Shown one piece after another: positions 1 through 8,839 of a stretch of DNA of 64,000 nucleotides. Source of the stretch: Paenibacillus_G elgii_A. Its GTDB lineage: Bacteria > Bacillota > Bacilli > Paenibacillales > NBRC-103111. The DNA lies in assembly GCA_042219835.1 (NCBI GenBank), contig JBHJMN010000010.1, positions 1 through 64,000 on the forward strand, in the 5' to 3' direction. The notes below the pieces were generated by a model. The model was given only the letters and a program-made list of their open reading frames with translations. It was not told where the DNA came from and made no database searches. The translations under genes and the position numbers were made by a program. The number at the start of each line of letters is the position of its first letter. Within the stretch, counting starts at the first letter, position 1.

Positions 1-77
1 TCCGCTCGACTTGCATGTATTAGGCACGCCGCCAGCGTTCGTCCTGAGCCAGGATCAAACTCTCCATTAAAGAAAAG
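1..77 (-). rRNA. 16S ribosomal RNA, 5' end (partial)
   Basis: Read on the minus strand, the bases give the universal 16S start AGAGTTTGATCCTGGCTCAG followed by GACGAACGCTGGCGGCGTGC and the ATGCAAGTCGAGCGG block. Only about the first 75 nucleotides of the gene are present; the rest lies beyond the left edge. The 5' boundary near 77 is estimated from the usual start a few bases before GGAGAGTTTGAT. The motif block is typical of Bacilli. Confidence 0.97.
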
Positions 78-211
78 CTGATTAAAGCTCAAAATTTACT
101 ACTGACGAGAATTTGCATTCTCTTTATGACACTCACTCAATGTTCAGTTTTCAAAGGGCAATTTGGTTTCAGTATGCCTCCGAACCGTTTGTTCCAAACA
201 GCCGGAATACT

Positions 212-541
212 AACTTACCATATTGTTTGTCTGATTGCAACTGTTAATTTCAAGCCATTCGGCTGTTTCAATTAAGCGAGGCTTTCGAGACAACGATCAT
301 TACTCTATCACATTTGCTGTATGTTTGGCAAGCACTTTATTTTTCCATTCCAGGGGACGAACCCGCAAGCGCAGAAGTTGTAATCAAGTGCTGCATGAGA
401 CAGCGAAAGTAACTTTACCACATTTCACAGAGAAGATGCAAGTCCAAATTTTTTCAGCTTTTGCACTAATCCTGCGTGAAAATTTTGACCGATTCAAACG
501 GCCGGAATGACACTATAACACAATTGCTGTCTTATGCGCAA
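212..541 (-). promoter_or_regulatory. Four tandem sigma-A-like promoters of the rRNA operon
   Basis: Four -35/-10 pairs point left toward the 16S gene. They are TTGCGC (536-541) with TTATAG (513-518), spacer 17; TTGCAT (436-441) with TAAAGT (412-417), spacer 18; TTGCCA (326-331) with TAGAGT (302-307), spacer 18; and TTGCAA (235-240) with TAAGTT (212-217), spacer 17. They lie about 90-110 bases apart and all share a TTGC start in the -35 box. Tandem promoters are common for Bacillus rRNA operons. Bases 78-211 are the leader, including the conserved leader motif TTTGAAAACTGAACATTGA near 137-155. No protein gene is convincing between 78 and 590. Confidence 0.6.
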
Positions 542-594
542 GAGCTCTATTTAAAAAAGATACGAAGCGGGGGACGCCGCCGGGCCAGAGGGGG

Positions 595-1700
595 GTATCT
601 CTTGTCTGGCTTTCCTTATTGAGCGTTCCGATTGCCTACACGTTTGCCAGACTTGCGCTGAAATACGAAAACTTCGGCGGGTTCGCAAAGATCGTGGAGC
701 AGGCGTTTTGAGAAAACACCGGTCTTTCGTCGACTGATTCTCTTTTTGCTTGGGTCGCAACGGGACAAGCCGTGGTCGGATTAATCGGTACTTCTTATAT
801 TGTTACGGTTTTCGGTTTGGCAGGTGAATGGCTCGAAGGTTTCGCCTTTCTGTTACTGTTAGCTGCGCTCGCTGCCAACCTGCTCGGGATGCTCATCAAC
901 GGGCTCATGTCGATGGGATTGAGCGGGATTGTGCTCGTCCTGCTGGTGCTGACGATCACCTTCAGCCTTCCGGCCATTGATGCGGTCCACTTCCATCCTT
1001 GCGCTCCTCACGGATTAACTGGGATCGGCAAGCGTGCATTTATTTTTTTGGCGTTCTTCGGCTGGGAAAGCATCACCCATCTCGTATCGGAGCCCCGTAA
1101 CCAGCAACAGGACATAATGCGCTGCCCATGCGCCAGCGTCTTTATTATCAGCGCCGTATATAAGCTGTTATCCGCGGTGACGATTGGAACGCATACGTAC
1201 GGAGACATTGGGACCGAAGCGCCGCTGGCTGCACTGATGAAATCGGGTAATCGAATTAAACGCGGTGCTGGCTACCGCGGTTGTAGCTTGTATCGTCTGT
1301 CTCAGCACACTGACGTATACCTCGCCAGCTCCTCCGCCTCGGATACGCGTTGGCGGGTGAAGGAAAGCTGCCGCGATGGTTTGCGAAAATGGCAGGAGCA
1401 ACGCCCTACCGTTCGGTGTTTTTTCTGTTTGTGACAAATAGATTGACGCTGGCTTAAAGCTATGCGGCTTCGTTTTCGGTAGACAGCTTAATTCTGGTGC
1501 CCACAACGCTCGGGATTCTTGTATATATTGTAGCTTCGTTTGCCTGCGTTAAGGGGGCGACAAAGCCGGCAGCTTGGCCGCATGGGCTGCATCAGCGCTT
1601 TGTCTGACGATTGCGCCCTTTTCGATGCAGTTCTTGGCCGTACCGACCGTCGTAGCCGCAGGCTGCGTGCTGTTTGCGCATCGCCGCAAAGTTTCGGCCG
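595..1700 (+). pseudogene. Decayed APC-family amino-acid permease (YjeH-like)
   Basis: Pieces of one permease can be read in shifting plus-strand frames. Near 610-710 a segment reads SVPIAYTFARLALKYENFGG and then stops. From about 752 another reads WVATGQAVVGLIGTSYIV and continues through hydrophobic helices to about 1110 (FLAFFGWESITHLVSEP). Near 1480-1550 there is DSLILVPTTLGILVYIVASF, and near 1570-1690 SMQFLAVPTVVAAGCVLFAH. The order of pieces matches an APC-superfamily transporter with about 12 helices. In-frame stops and several frameshifts make a working protein impossible. It is read away from the rRNA operon. The substrate cannot be told. Confidence 0.7.
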
Positions 1701-1752
1701 CAAATTCCCCCATTGTAAAATAACCATTCACATATGTAATAGAAACTTATGA

Positions 1753-1799
1753 AAAGATTGCCCTGTCCGGCTAGGTCAGCCAAGTTCGGCAGTCTTTTT
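1753..1799 (+). terminator. Hairpin with T-run after the permease remnant
   Basis: GATTGCC near 1756-1762 can pair with GGCAGTC near 1788-1794, with one mismatch, followed by TTTTT. The loop is long, so strength is uncertain. It would insulate the nitrite operon from upstream transcription. Confidence 0.45.
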
Positions 1800-1870
1800 C
1801 GCGTTTTGACAATGGAAAACATGAGGCACAGCTTCCAGTCGTAATAGATTTGTCACATTTGACGCTCCTC

Positions 1871-1940
1871 TGTGATAAATATCGCATAGTTGTGAAAAAA
1901 ATCACTAATTTTTCGTTGGAGTTCCTATATACTTTCCCTA
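1871..1940 (+). promoter_or_regulatory. Anaerobic promoter with two FNR-type boxes for nirB
   Basis: TGTGA-N6-TCACT lies at 1891-1906 and a second copy, TGTGA-N6-TCGCA, at 1871-1886. A -10 box TATACT is at 1928-1933, giving a predicted start near 1940. The box centres (1898.5 and 1878.5) then fall at -41.5 and -61.5, the positions used at class II and class I FNR/CRP promoters. There is no good -35 box, as expected for an activator-dependent promoter. The Bacillus Fnr consensus is TGTGA-N6-TCACA. The start site is inferred, not mapped. Confidence 0.72.
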
Positions 1941-1976
1941 TACACAAGAAATCAGAACTTTCGAGGAGGCCGGACA

Positions 1977-4409
1977 ATGACCCTCAATAAAGAGAAACTT
2001 GTCATCATCGGAAATGGAATGGCTGGCATCAGTACCGTGGAACAAATTTTGAAATTGACAACGCGCTTCGATATTACTGTTTTTGGCAGTGAGCCGCATC
2101 CGAACTATAATCGTATTCTGCTCTCCTATGTGCTGGAAGGCAGCAAAACATTTGACGATATTGTATTAAACGGATGGGATTGGTATAAAGAAAACGGCAT
2201 TACGCTCCATACCGGAACAACGGTTTCCCATATCGATGGAGCAGCTCGTGAAGTCGTAACGGAAAATGGAGAGCGTGTACCTTACGATAAAGTCATTATC
2301 GCGACGGGCTCGAATCCGTTTATTCTGCCTATCCCTGGCACCGACAAGCAAGGCGTGATCGGCTTCCGGGATATTTCGGACTGCCAGCAGATGCTGGAGG
2401 CAGCCAAATCTTATAAGAAGGCGGCCGTCATCGGCGGAGGGCTGCTTGGGCTGGAAGCCGCCAAAGGGCTTGTTCATCTCGGGATGGACGTGACCGTCGT
2501 TCATCTGATGGACGATTTGATGGAGCGCCAGTTGGATCATCAGGCGGCATCGATGCTGAAAGCGGAGCTTGAACGTCAAGGCATCAAATTTGCGATGGGC
2601 GCAAAGACCGTAGAACTGCTGGGAGACGAACGTGTCGCCGGGCTGCGGTTTGCCGACAATACGGTGCTGGAGGCGGAGTTCGTCGTTATGGCCGTAGGTA
2701 TCAAGCCGAATACGACCGTGGCGCAAGCAAGCGGAATCTGGACGAAGCGCGGTATTGTGGTAGACGACTATATGCAAACTTCCATGCCGGACGTTTATGC
2801 GGTTGGCGAATGCAATGAACACCGCGGCGTCTGCTACGGCCTGGTTGCCCCGCTTTTTGAACAAGGCCTGGTGCTTGCCAAGCATCTGTGCGGCGTAGAT
2901 ACGCTCCCTTATGAAGGCTCTGTCGTATCGACGAAGCTGAAAATATCGGGTGTGGACGTGTTCTCCACAGGCGAATTTATTGAAGATCCGGATCATGTCG
3001 TCATTGCCCACAAGGATGAATGGAAGCAAACGTACAAAAAAATATTGCTGAAGCAAAATGTGATGGTGGGCGCGGTGCTCTTCGGCGACATTACGGATTC
3101 GGCCAATCTGCAAAAGCTGATCAAGCAAAAAACCGTGATGACCGACGAAATTTACGAATCCCTTATGGGTGCCGGCTGCTGCGGCAGCGGAGCGAAAAGC
3201 GCGGCTTCCGTGGAAGCCATGGCCGACGAAGAAATCGTGTGCGGCTGCAACGGCGTAACCAAAAGAACGATTGTCGACGTCATTACGGAAAAAGGATTGA
3301 CGACGGTCGACGAAATTAAAGCCTGCACGGGCGCAACGCGGTCCTGCGGCGGCTGTAAGCCGGTCGTTGAACAAATTCTGCAGCATGTCCTTGGCGACGG
3401 CTTCCAGACTTCCGTCAAGCAAGGTATCTGCGGCTGCACAACTCTCGGCCGCGACGAGATTGTCGCAGAGATCAAGGCTAAAGGGCTGACCTCAACGAAA
3501 GAAATTATGCATGTGCTGGACTGGAACCAGCCGGAAGGCTGCTCCAAGTGCCGCCCTGCGCTGAACTACTATTTGGGCATGATTTATCCCGATACGCACC
3601 AGGACGAGAAGGAATCGCGTTTCGTAAACGAGCGAATGAGCGCCAATATACAGAAAGACGGCACCTTTACCGTCGTTCCGCGGATGTACGGCGGTGTCAC
3701 GACCCCGGAGGATTTGAAGAAGATCGCCGACGTTTCGCTGAAGTACGATGTGAAGGTCGTCAAAGTAACCGGCGGTCAGCGGCTGGATTTGATCGGCGTG
3801 AAAAAAGAGGATGTGCCCAAAGTTTGGGAAGAGCTGGGGATGCCTTCGGGCTATGCCTACGCGAAATCGCTGCGGACCGTCAAGACCTGCGTCGGATCAC
3901 AATTTTGTCGCTTCGGCACTCAGGATTCGATGGGCATGGGCGCATTTCTCGAACGCAAATTCGAGCGTCTGGACCTGCCGGCCAAATTCAAAATGGCCGT
4001 TAACGGATGCCCGCGAAACTGTGCGGAAGCATGCACCAAAGATATCGGCATTGTCGGCAATGACGGCGGATGGGAGCTGTTCATCGGCGGCAACGGGGGA
4101 ATTAAAGCGCGTTTGGCGGACTCGCTCTGCAAAGTAAAGACCGATGAGGAGCTGATCGAGCTGTGCGCGGCCATTATCCAATATTACCGGGAGACCGGAA
4201 AATATCTGGAGCGAACTTCGGAATGGGTGGAACGCATGGGCCTGGACACGATCCGCAAGGCGGTCGTTGACGATATGGAGAACCGCAAAGCGCTGGTGGA
4301 ACGGATCGAATTCGCATTGACGCAGGTTAAAGATCCTTGGACCAAAATGCTGAACGATACGGATACGCGCACAGCTTTGTTCCAAGACCTGGAGCCGGCT
4401 GCCCAATAA
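1977..4409 (+). CDS. nirB: Nitrite reductase [NAD(P)H], large subunit
   Basis: This cytoplasmic enzyme reduces nitrite to ammonium with NAD(P)H. The 810-residue length fits NirB/NasD (about 800). An N-terminal FAD/NAD-binding half begins VIIGNGMAGISTVE and has a second nucleotide fold at AAVIGGGLLGLEAAKGL. Two BFD-like [2Fe-2S] segments follow (CGCNGVTKRTI with SCGGC, then CGCTTLGRDEI with CSKC). The C-terminal half holds the ferredoxin-like repeats and the siroheme/[4Fe-4S] ligands, CVGSQFC and CPRNC. The start is set by GAGGAGG eight bases before ATG 1977. It leads an operon with nirD and a nitrite channel and lies directly behind FNR-type boxes, which suggests anaerobic nitrite ammonification or detoxification rather than only assimilation. 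Confidence 0.96.
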   Translation: MTLNKEKLVIIGNGMAGISTVEQILKLTTRFDITVFGSEPHPNYNRILLSYVLEGSKTFDDIVLNGWDWYKENGITLHTGTTVSHIDGAAREVVTENGERVPYDKVIIATGSNPFILPIPGTDKQGVIGFRDISDCQQMLEAAKSYKKAAVIGGGLLGLEAAKGLVHLGMDVTVVHLMDDLMERQLDHQAASMLKAELERQGIKFAMGAKTVELLGDERVAGLRFADNTVLEAEFVVMAVGIKPNTTVAQASGIWTKRGIVVDDYMQTSMPDVYAVGECNEHRGVCYGLVAPLFEQGLVLAKHLCGVDTLPYEGSVVSTKLKISGVDVFSTGEFIEDPDHVVIAHKDEWKQTYKKILLKQNVMVGAVLFGDITDSANLQKLIKQKTVMTDEIYESLMGAGCCGSGAKSAASVEAMADEEIVCGCNGVTKRTIVDVITEKGLTTVDEIKACTGATRSCGGCKPVVEQILQHVLGDGFQTSVKQGICGCTTLGRDEIVAEIKAKGLTSTKEIMHVLDWNQPEGCSKCRPALNYYLGMIYPDTHQDEKESRFVNERMSANIQKDGTFTVVPRMYGGVTTPEDLKKIADVSLKYDVKVVKVTGGQRLDLIGVKKEDVPKVWEELGMPSGYAYAKSLRTVKTCVGSQFCRFGTQDSMGMGAFLERKFERLDLPAKFKMAVNGCPRNCAEACTKDIGIVGNDGGWELFIGGNGGIKARLADSLCKVKTDEELIELCAAIIQYYRETGKYLERTSEWVERMGLDTIRKAVVDDMENRKALVERIEFALTQVKDPWTKMLNDTDTRTALFQDLEPAAQ

Positions 4410-4444
4410 ACTAAACTTTGGATACGGGAAGGAGTATGGAATAT

Positions 4445-4783
4445 ATGAAAGAACAGGAAACTTTTTATCCGATCGGAACGCTTGAACAGTTTTTGCCGCA
4501 AATCGGCCGTACCGTGAAATGGAGCGAATGGGAAATCACCGTTTTCCGAACTTCCGACGGAGGAGTCTATGCACTGGAAAATCGCAGTCCGCATCCGAAA
4601 GGCGGACCGCTCGCAGAAGGGATCGTATCGGGCCATTACTTGTACGACCCGCTCCATGACTGGAAAATCGATTTGACCACAGGACTCGTACAGCAGCCTG
4701 ATCAAGGACAGGTTCTGACGTTTCCCGCAAAAGTGGAAGACGGTCAGGTTCACATCGCTGCGCCCGCAGTCCAAACCGCATAA
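4445..4783 (+). CDS. nirD: Nitrite reductase, small subunit (Rieske-like fold)
   Basis: This is the partner of NirB, 112 residues in the form chosen here. It has the NirD/Rieske-like fold with HPKGGPLAEG and YDPLHDWKIDL. The Rieske histidines remain while the cluster cysteines are absent, which is normal for NirD. GGAAGGAG (4427-4434) is ten bases before ATG 4445; the in-frame ATG at 4436 is only one base from that site and is less likely. It sits 35 bases after nirB. Confidence 0.92.
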   Translation: MKEQETFYPIGTLEQFLPQIGRTVKWSEWEITVFRTSDGGVYALENRSPHPKGGPLAEGIVSGHYLYDPLHDWKIDLTTGLVQQPDQGQVLTFPAKVEDGQVHIAAPAVQTA

Positions 4784-4843
4784 AGCTGAAAAGCTTGACC
4801 GACTTGTATCCCAACATAGAGAGCAACCAGGGAGGACCGCCGT

Positions 4844-5626
4844 ATGTTTACATCAAGCGTAGAAGCGATCATAGAAGCGGCTGTAAAAAAGAAAGAAAAA
4901 ATGAACGAGAACCTCGCCCGCTATGTGGTGTCGGCTTTGCTGGCCGGAGCATACGTCGGGCTGGGCATTATATTGATTTTCTCCGTCGGTGCGCCGCTTG
5001 CGGCCGCGAAGTCTCCTTTCCAGCCCATGGTGATGGGGATGTCCTTCGGTTTAGCGCTCACGCTTGTCGTCTTCGCAGGCTCGGAGCTGTTTACAGGAAA
5101 TAATATGTTTTTTACAATGAGCACGCTTGCCCGCCGAACGACGGTAAACGATACGCTGAAAAACTGGGTCATCGTGTTCCTTGGCAACTTGGCGGGGGCC
5201 GTAGCGCTTTCCTTGCTAATCGTCGGTACCGGTCTTTTCAAAACGGCGGGGCCGGAGCATCTGATCTTCGCCGCTGCGGCCAAAAAAATGGCGCTTCCGT
5301 TCTGGGAATCGTTTTTCCGCGGTATTCTGTGTAACTGGCTCGTCTGTTTGGCTTTATGGATGGCCGGAAGGGCCAAGGAAGACATTGCCAAGCTGGTGCT
5401 CATCTGGTGGTGCCTGTATGCCTTTATCGCCAGCGGCTACGAGCATAGCGTTGCCAATATGACACTCCTTAGTTTGGCCTATTTACTGCCGCAGCATCCC
5501 GAAACGATCTCGCTTGGCGGCTGGCTTAACAATATGATTCCGGTCACGCTCGGCAACATCGTCGGCGGAGGACTTTTCGTTGGGCTGGCTTACTGGTTCA
5601 TCTCTCCCGTACGAAGCAAACTTTAA
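4844..5626 (+). CDS. nirC: Formate/nitrite transporter family channel
   Basis: This membrane protein of 260 residues has six hydrophobic segments. FNT-family marks are FAGSELFTGNNM and GYEHSVANM. The start ATG 4844 follows CAGGGAGGACC. It is the last gene of the nirB-nirD operon, 60 bases after nirD, and is followed by a terminator, so nitrite import or export is its likely job. Formate cannot be excluded, but no formate genes are nearby. Confidence 0.9.
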   Translation: MFTSSVEAIIEAAVKKKEKMNENLARYVVSALLAGAYVGLGIILIFSVGAPLAAAKSPFQPMVMGMSFGLALTLVVFAGSELFTGNNMFFTMSTLARRTTVNDTLKNWVIVFLGNLAGAVALSLLIVGTGLFKTAGPEHLIFAAAAKKMALPFWESFFRGILCNWLVCLALWMAGRAKEDIAKLVLIWWCLYAFIASGYEHSVANMTLLSLAYLLPQHPETISLGGWLNNMIPVTLGNIVGGGLFVGLAYWFISPVRSKL

Positions 5627-5644
5627 ATGAAGACAAGAAAACTT

Positions 5645-5667
5645 TGCCGCGACTGCGGCATTTTTTT
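5645..5667 (+). terminator. Terminator of the nirBD-FNT operon
   Basis: TGCCGC (5645-5650), a GACT loop and GCGGCA (5655-5660) are followed by seven Ts. Confidence 0.9.
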
Positions 5668-5712
5668 CTTTTCCGGGGAAAACAAGGTACAATAGCGATG
5701 AGGTGAATGGAC

Positions 5713-6462
5713 ATGCAACCTTTATTGAAGGTGGAAAAACTGACCGGTGGTTACAGCCGCAAAAAGCCGGTGCTGCACGAGCTGACGTTCTCGGTTCGTC
5801 CGGGAGAAATGGTCGGCCTGATCGGATTGAACGGGGCCGGCAAAAGCACGACGATCAAGCATATTCTCGGCTTGATGCAGCCGCATAGCGGTCAAATCCT
5901 GCTCAACGGCAGGTCAGTGGAGCAAGACCCGACAGCCTATCGGCAGACGTATGCCTACGTACCGGAAAACCCGCTTTTGTACGAAGAATTGACGGTGAAA
6001 GAGCATCTCGAAATGGCGGCGATGGCCTACGGCATCCCGAAAGACGCCTTCGAAGAGCGAGCCGCCGCCCTGCTGGACGAATTCCAAATGACCGACAACT
6101 GGAACCGTTTATCGGCTCATTTGTCCAAAGGGATGAAGCAAAAGGTCATGATCATGAGCGCTTTTCTCGTGCGGCCTGCCTTATATATTATCGATGAGCC
6201 TTTTCTCGGTCTGGACCCGCTCGGCATCCGGGCGCTGCTGGAGCTGATGGTCCGCGTCAAAGAAAGCGGCGGAGCCATTCTGATCAGCTCGCATATTTTA
6301 TCCACGATCGAACGGTACGGGGACCGCTTCCTTGTGCTCCATCAAGGCCGTCTGACGGCTGAAGGGGATGTGGAAGCGCTGCGGAAGCAGGCGGATATGC
6401 CGGACTCTTCGCTCGACGACTTGTTCTGCAGCCTGGTTACCCGGGACGTGACGCTGCGATGA
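5713..6462 (+). CDS. ecsA: ABC transporter ATP-binding protein EcsA
   Basis: This is the cytoplasmic ATPase of the Ecs exporter, 249 residues. Walker A is GLNGAGKST, the signature region is LSKGMKQK, and Walker B is LYIIDEPFLGLDP. AGGTGA at 5701-5706 is six bases before ATG 5713, while ATG 5707 touches it, so 5713 is preferred. Its stop overlaps the start of ecsB by four bases. In Bacillus, Ecs affects protein secretion, competence and regulated intramembrane proteolysis. The third gene, ecsC, is absent here. Confidence 0.88.
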   Translation: MQPLLKVEKLTGGYSRKKPVLHELTFSVRPGEMVGLIGLNGAGKSTTIKHILGLMQPHSGQILLNGRSVEQDPTAYRQTYAYVPENPLLYEELTVKEHLEMAAMAYGIPKDAFEERAAALLDEFQMTDNWNRLSAHLSKGMKQKVMIMSAFLVRPALYIIDEPFLGLDPLGIRALLELMVRVKESGGAILISSHILSTIERYGDRFLVLHQGRLTAEGDVEALRKQADMPDSSLDDLFCSLVTRDVTLR

Positions 6463-7703
6463 AGAAACAAGAGCTGCCTTCCGATATTTCAGGACTGTGG
6501 AGTAAACGAACTTCGGAGTTTTGGCGGGAAGTACGCCCCTATGCCGGGTATGCGCTGCAAAGCTTCTCTTACGCGGCTATTTTGATTATGCTGGCGGGAA
6601 TGTATTTTTATACTCGTCTGCTTAACGAGCCGCCGCCGGATTTTCCGTTTCGCGAGACCGCAGCGCTCGTGCTCCTGCCCTTCTTGGCTTTATCTCCAGT
6701 TCGGACCTACATAAGGAACGCGGACTTCATCTATTTGCTTCCGATGGAAACGAAGCTGTCCGTTTATATGCATCGGGCGGTGATGCGGTCATTTTGGATG
6801 CAAGCATTTCTGGTGCTTGCCGTGTGGATGGCGGTCTGGCCGATGTATGCTATGGCGGCCGGCGGAAGCCTGGTTCAATTCGCTCACGTGCTGATCATGG
6901 CGATTTTTGCGAAACGCATACTGATCCACGGCGCATGGCTGGAACTCAAGCTGACGGATCGTCTGCCGATCGCTCTATGGTCGGTGCTTCGTTGGATCGT
7001 TTCCGCTGCAGCGGCGCTGCTTCTGCTCCGCCTGCCGCTGTGGACGGGGACGTTGGCCGCCTCCGCCGTGCTGCTGGCTTACCTCGGGGCGCTGCGGCTC
7101 ATGGGCGGCAAACGAATCTTGAACTGGCTAAGGCTCGCCGAAACGGAGCAAAGACAGCGTGCGCGGATTTTCAGGCTTCTGAACTATTTTATCGATGTGG
7201 CGGATATCCCGAACCGTCCGACGCCGATTCGCGCGCCGATGAAGCTTCTCCGGGGGCTGGGAGGCTTTGGGTACGATACAGCTCATACTTACCGTTACTT
7301 GTTCACTCTGGTATGGCTTCGTTCCGAGCTGGGCGGAATTACGATGCGGCTGACGGCGCTCGGCTTTTTATTGATCGCCTGGACCCGCAGCGATGCGCTT
7401 GCCGTTTTCTTATTCGCCCTGTTTGCGGGACTAACGATGCTCCAGCTTAAAGAGCTGCAAAAAGTGTACCGTCACTCTGATTGGTCGTATATCTACCCGC
7501 TTCCGCCGGAATTGCGCATGCGTTCGGCCGCAGCCGTCCGCTTTCGCATTCATGCCGCTTGCCTGCTTCTGCTTGGCGTGCCTCTGCTGTGGGCAATGTC
7601 CCATCCCGGATACGCTCTAGTGACGCTATGCGCCGGGCTGGTATTGTCTTACGGGTTTACCAGATGGACCATGCGTGCAAAGAAAGCCGCAAAAAAGAAA
7701 TAG
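6459..7703 (+). CDS. ecsB: ABC transporter permease EcsB
   Basis: This polytopic membrane protein of 414 residues is the permease partner of EcsA. It has paired hydrophobic segments near residues 30-50, 100-150, 180-215 and 305-405. The ATGA overlap with ecsA indicates translational coupling. Length and gene order match EcsB, which is around 400 residues. Confidence 0.85.
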   Translation: MKKQELPSDISGLWSKRTSEFWREVRPYAGYALQSFSYAAILIMLAGMYFYTRLLNEPPPDFPFRETAALVLLPFLALSPVRTYIRNADFIYLLPMETKLSVYMHRAVMRSFWMQAFLVLAVWMAVWPMYAMAAGGSLVQFAHVLIMAIFAKRILIHGAWLELKLTDRLPIALWSVLRWIVSAAAALLLLRLPLWTGTLAASAVLLAYLGALRLMGGKRILNWLRLAETEQRQRARIFRLLNYFIDVADIPNRPTPIRAPMKLLRGLGGFGYDTAHTYRYLFTLVWLRSELGGITMRLTALGFLLIAWTRSDALAVFLFALFAGLTMLQLKELQKVYRHSDWSYIYPLPPELRMRSAAAVRFRIHAACLLLLGVPLLWAMSHPGYALVTLCAGLVLSYGFTRWTMRAKKAAKKK

Positions 7704-7730
7704 AGTCTGTCCCCTTCTCTGATCTTGTCG

Positions 7731-7736
7731 TATAAT
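7731..7736 (+). promoter_or_regulatory. -10 box for the hydrolase gene
   Basis: TATAAT stands 55 bases before the start codon at 7792, after the ecsB stop. The -35 region is weak (around 7708-7713), so this is only a candidate. Confidence 0.4.
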
Positions 7737-7791
7737 GGGGATTGCCTTTAGAATCAGACCGTTTTTAGATAAAGAAAGGAACGCGTGACAT

Positions 7792-8754
7792 ATGAAACCA
7801 ACCCCTGCGATTTCGAGAGTGCCGCGAAGGCGAAGGAGAATGTCAAGGAGTCCGTTATGGCTGCGGATCGTTGTCGGACTGCTGGCTGTAGCGGTGATCG
7901 CTTGCATAGGAATCTCGGTCTATGTAGGATGGCAGCTGTCTCACCCTGTGCCGAAGGCTCTGGACGATTCCCCGGAACGCCTCGGGCTCGCTTACGAAAA
8001 CGTGCAATTTCCAAGCCGCGAAGGCGGACTGACCCTGAAAGGCTGGTACTTGCCGGGCAAAGTGACGGAGGGAGAAGGCGCAGCCATCAAACCGAACATC
8101 ATTATGGCCCACGGGTACAAGAATAACCGATTGCAAAAAAGCGCCGAAGCGTTATCATTAGCCAAAGAGCTGACGGACCGGGGCTACAGCGTGCTGATGT
8201 TCGATTTTCGCAACGCCGGGGAATCCGAAGGCAACGTGACATCGATCGGCTACTATGAAAAGCACGACCTGCTTGGCGCCATCGATTGGATGAACCAAAA
8301 TCATCCGGGCAAGCTTGCTCTGCTCGGCTTCTCGATGGGAGCCAGCACTTCGCTGCTTGCCGCGGCGGAAGAGCCGTCCGTTCTCGGCGTGGTAGCGGAC
8401 AGTCCGTTTCATCATTTGACCCGCTATTTAAAAGACAATTTGCCCGTTTGGTCGAAATTGCCCAACTTCCCTTTTACAACGCTGATCTTACGCATTTTGC
8501 CTCCGCTGACCGGAGTCGATACGGATCAGGTCAACGGGCTGGCGGCGGTCGACCGCATTTACCCGCGGCCGGTGCTGTTCATTCACAGCACGAACGACCG
8601 CTCGATTCCCTACAGCAACAGCGAGTCGTTGTGGGAGAAACACAAGGATAAATTCGAGCTGTGGACGACGGCGACGGAAGGGCATGCCCGGAACTATCCG
8701 CCGCTCAAAGCAGAGTATGTACAGAAAGTGACGGCTTTCTTGGAAAAATTGTAA
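7792..8754 (+). CDS. Membrane-anchored alpha/beta hydrolase
   Basis: This 320-residue protein has a basic N terminus (PRRRRR) and one transmembrane helix at about residues 24-46, so the catalytic domain probably faces outward. The alpha/beta-hydrolase fold shows the nucleophile elbow GFSMGAS, an acid in STNDRSIP, and a histidine in TEGHARNYP. The oxyanion region is MAHGYKNNR. It resembles YqkD/BAAT-type hydrolases; the substrate is unknown. A terminator follows directly, so it is probably transcribed alone. Confidence 0.85.
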   Translation: MKPTPAISRVPRRRRRMSRSPLWLRIVVGLLAVAVIACIGISVYVGWQLSHPVPKALDDSPERLGLAYENVQFPSREGGLTLKGWYLPGKVTEGEGAAIKPNIIMAHGYKNNRLQKSAEALSLAKELTDRGYSVLMFDFRNAGESEGNVTSIGYYEKHDLLGAIDWMNQNHPGKLALLGFSMGASTSLLAAAEEPSVLGVVADSPFHHLTRYLKDNLPVWSKLPNFPFTTLILRILPPLTGVDTDQVNGLAAVDRIYPRPVLFIHSTNDRSIPYSNSESLWEKHKDKFELWTTATEGHARNYPPLKAEYVQKVTAFLEKL

Positions 8755-8764
8755 AATGCAGAAA

Positions 8765-8804
8765 AACGAGCTTCGGCGCCATGTGCGCTGCAGGCTCGTT
8801 TTTT
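8765..8804 (+). terminator. Terminator after the membrane hydrolase
   Basis: AACGAGC (8765-8771) pairs with GCTCGTT (8794-8800), followed by TTTT. Confidence 0.8.
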
Positions 8805-8839
8805 GGTATGACTTAAGTCGATGCGTTCGGAAGTGAAGG

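Noticed and set aside
235..510. Open frame of 91 codons on the plus strand
   Set aside because: It lies over the tandem rRNA promoters, has no ribosome site and no protein-like pattern.
2166..3422. Long open frame antisense to nirB (418 codons)
   Set aside because: It mirrors a GC-rich coding strand, is full of H and R, and has no start signal; nirB is certain on the other strand.
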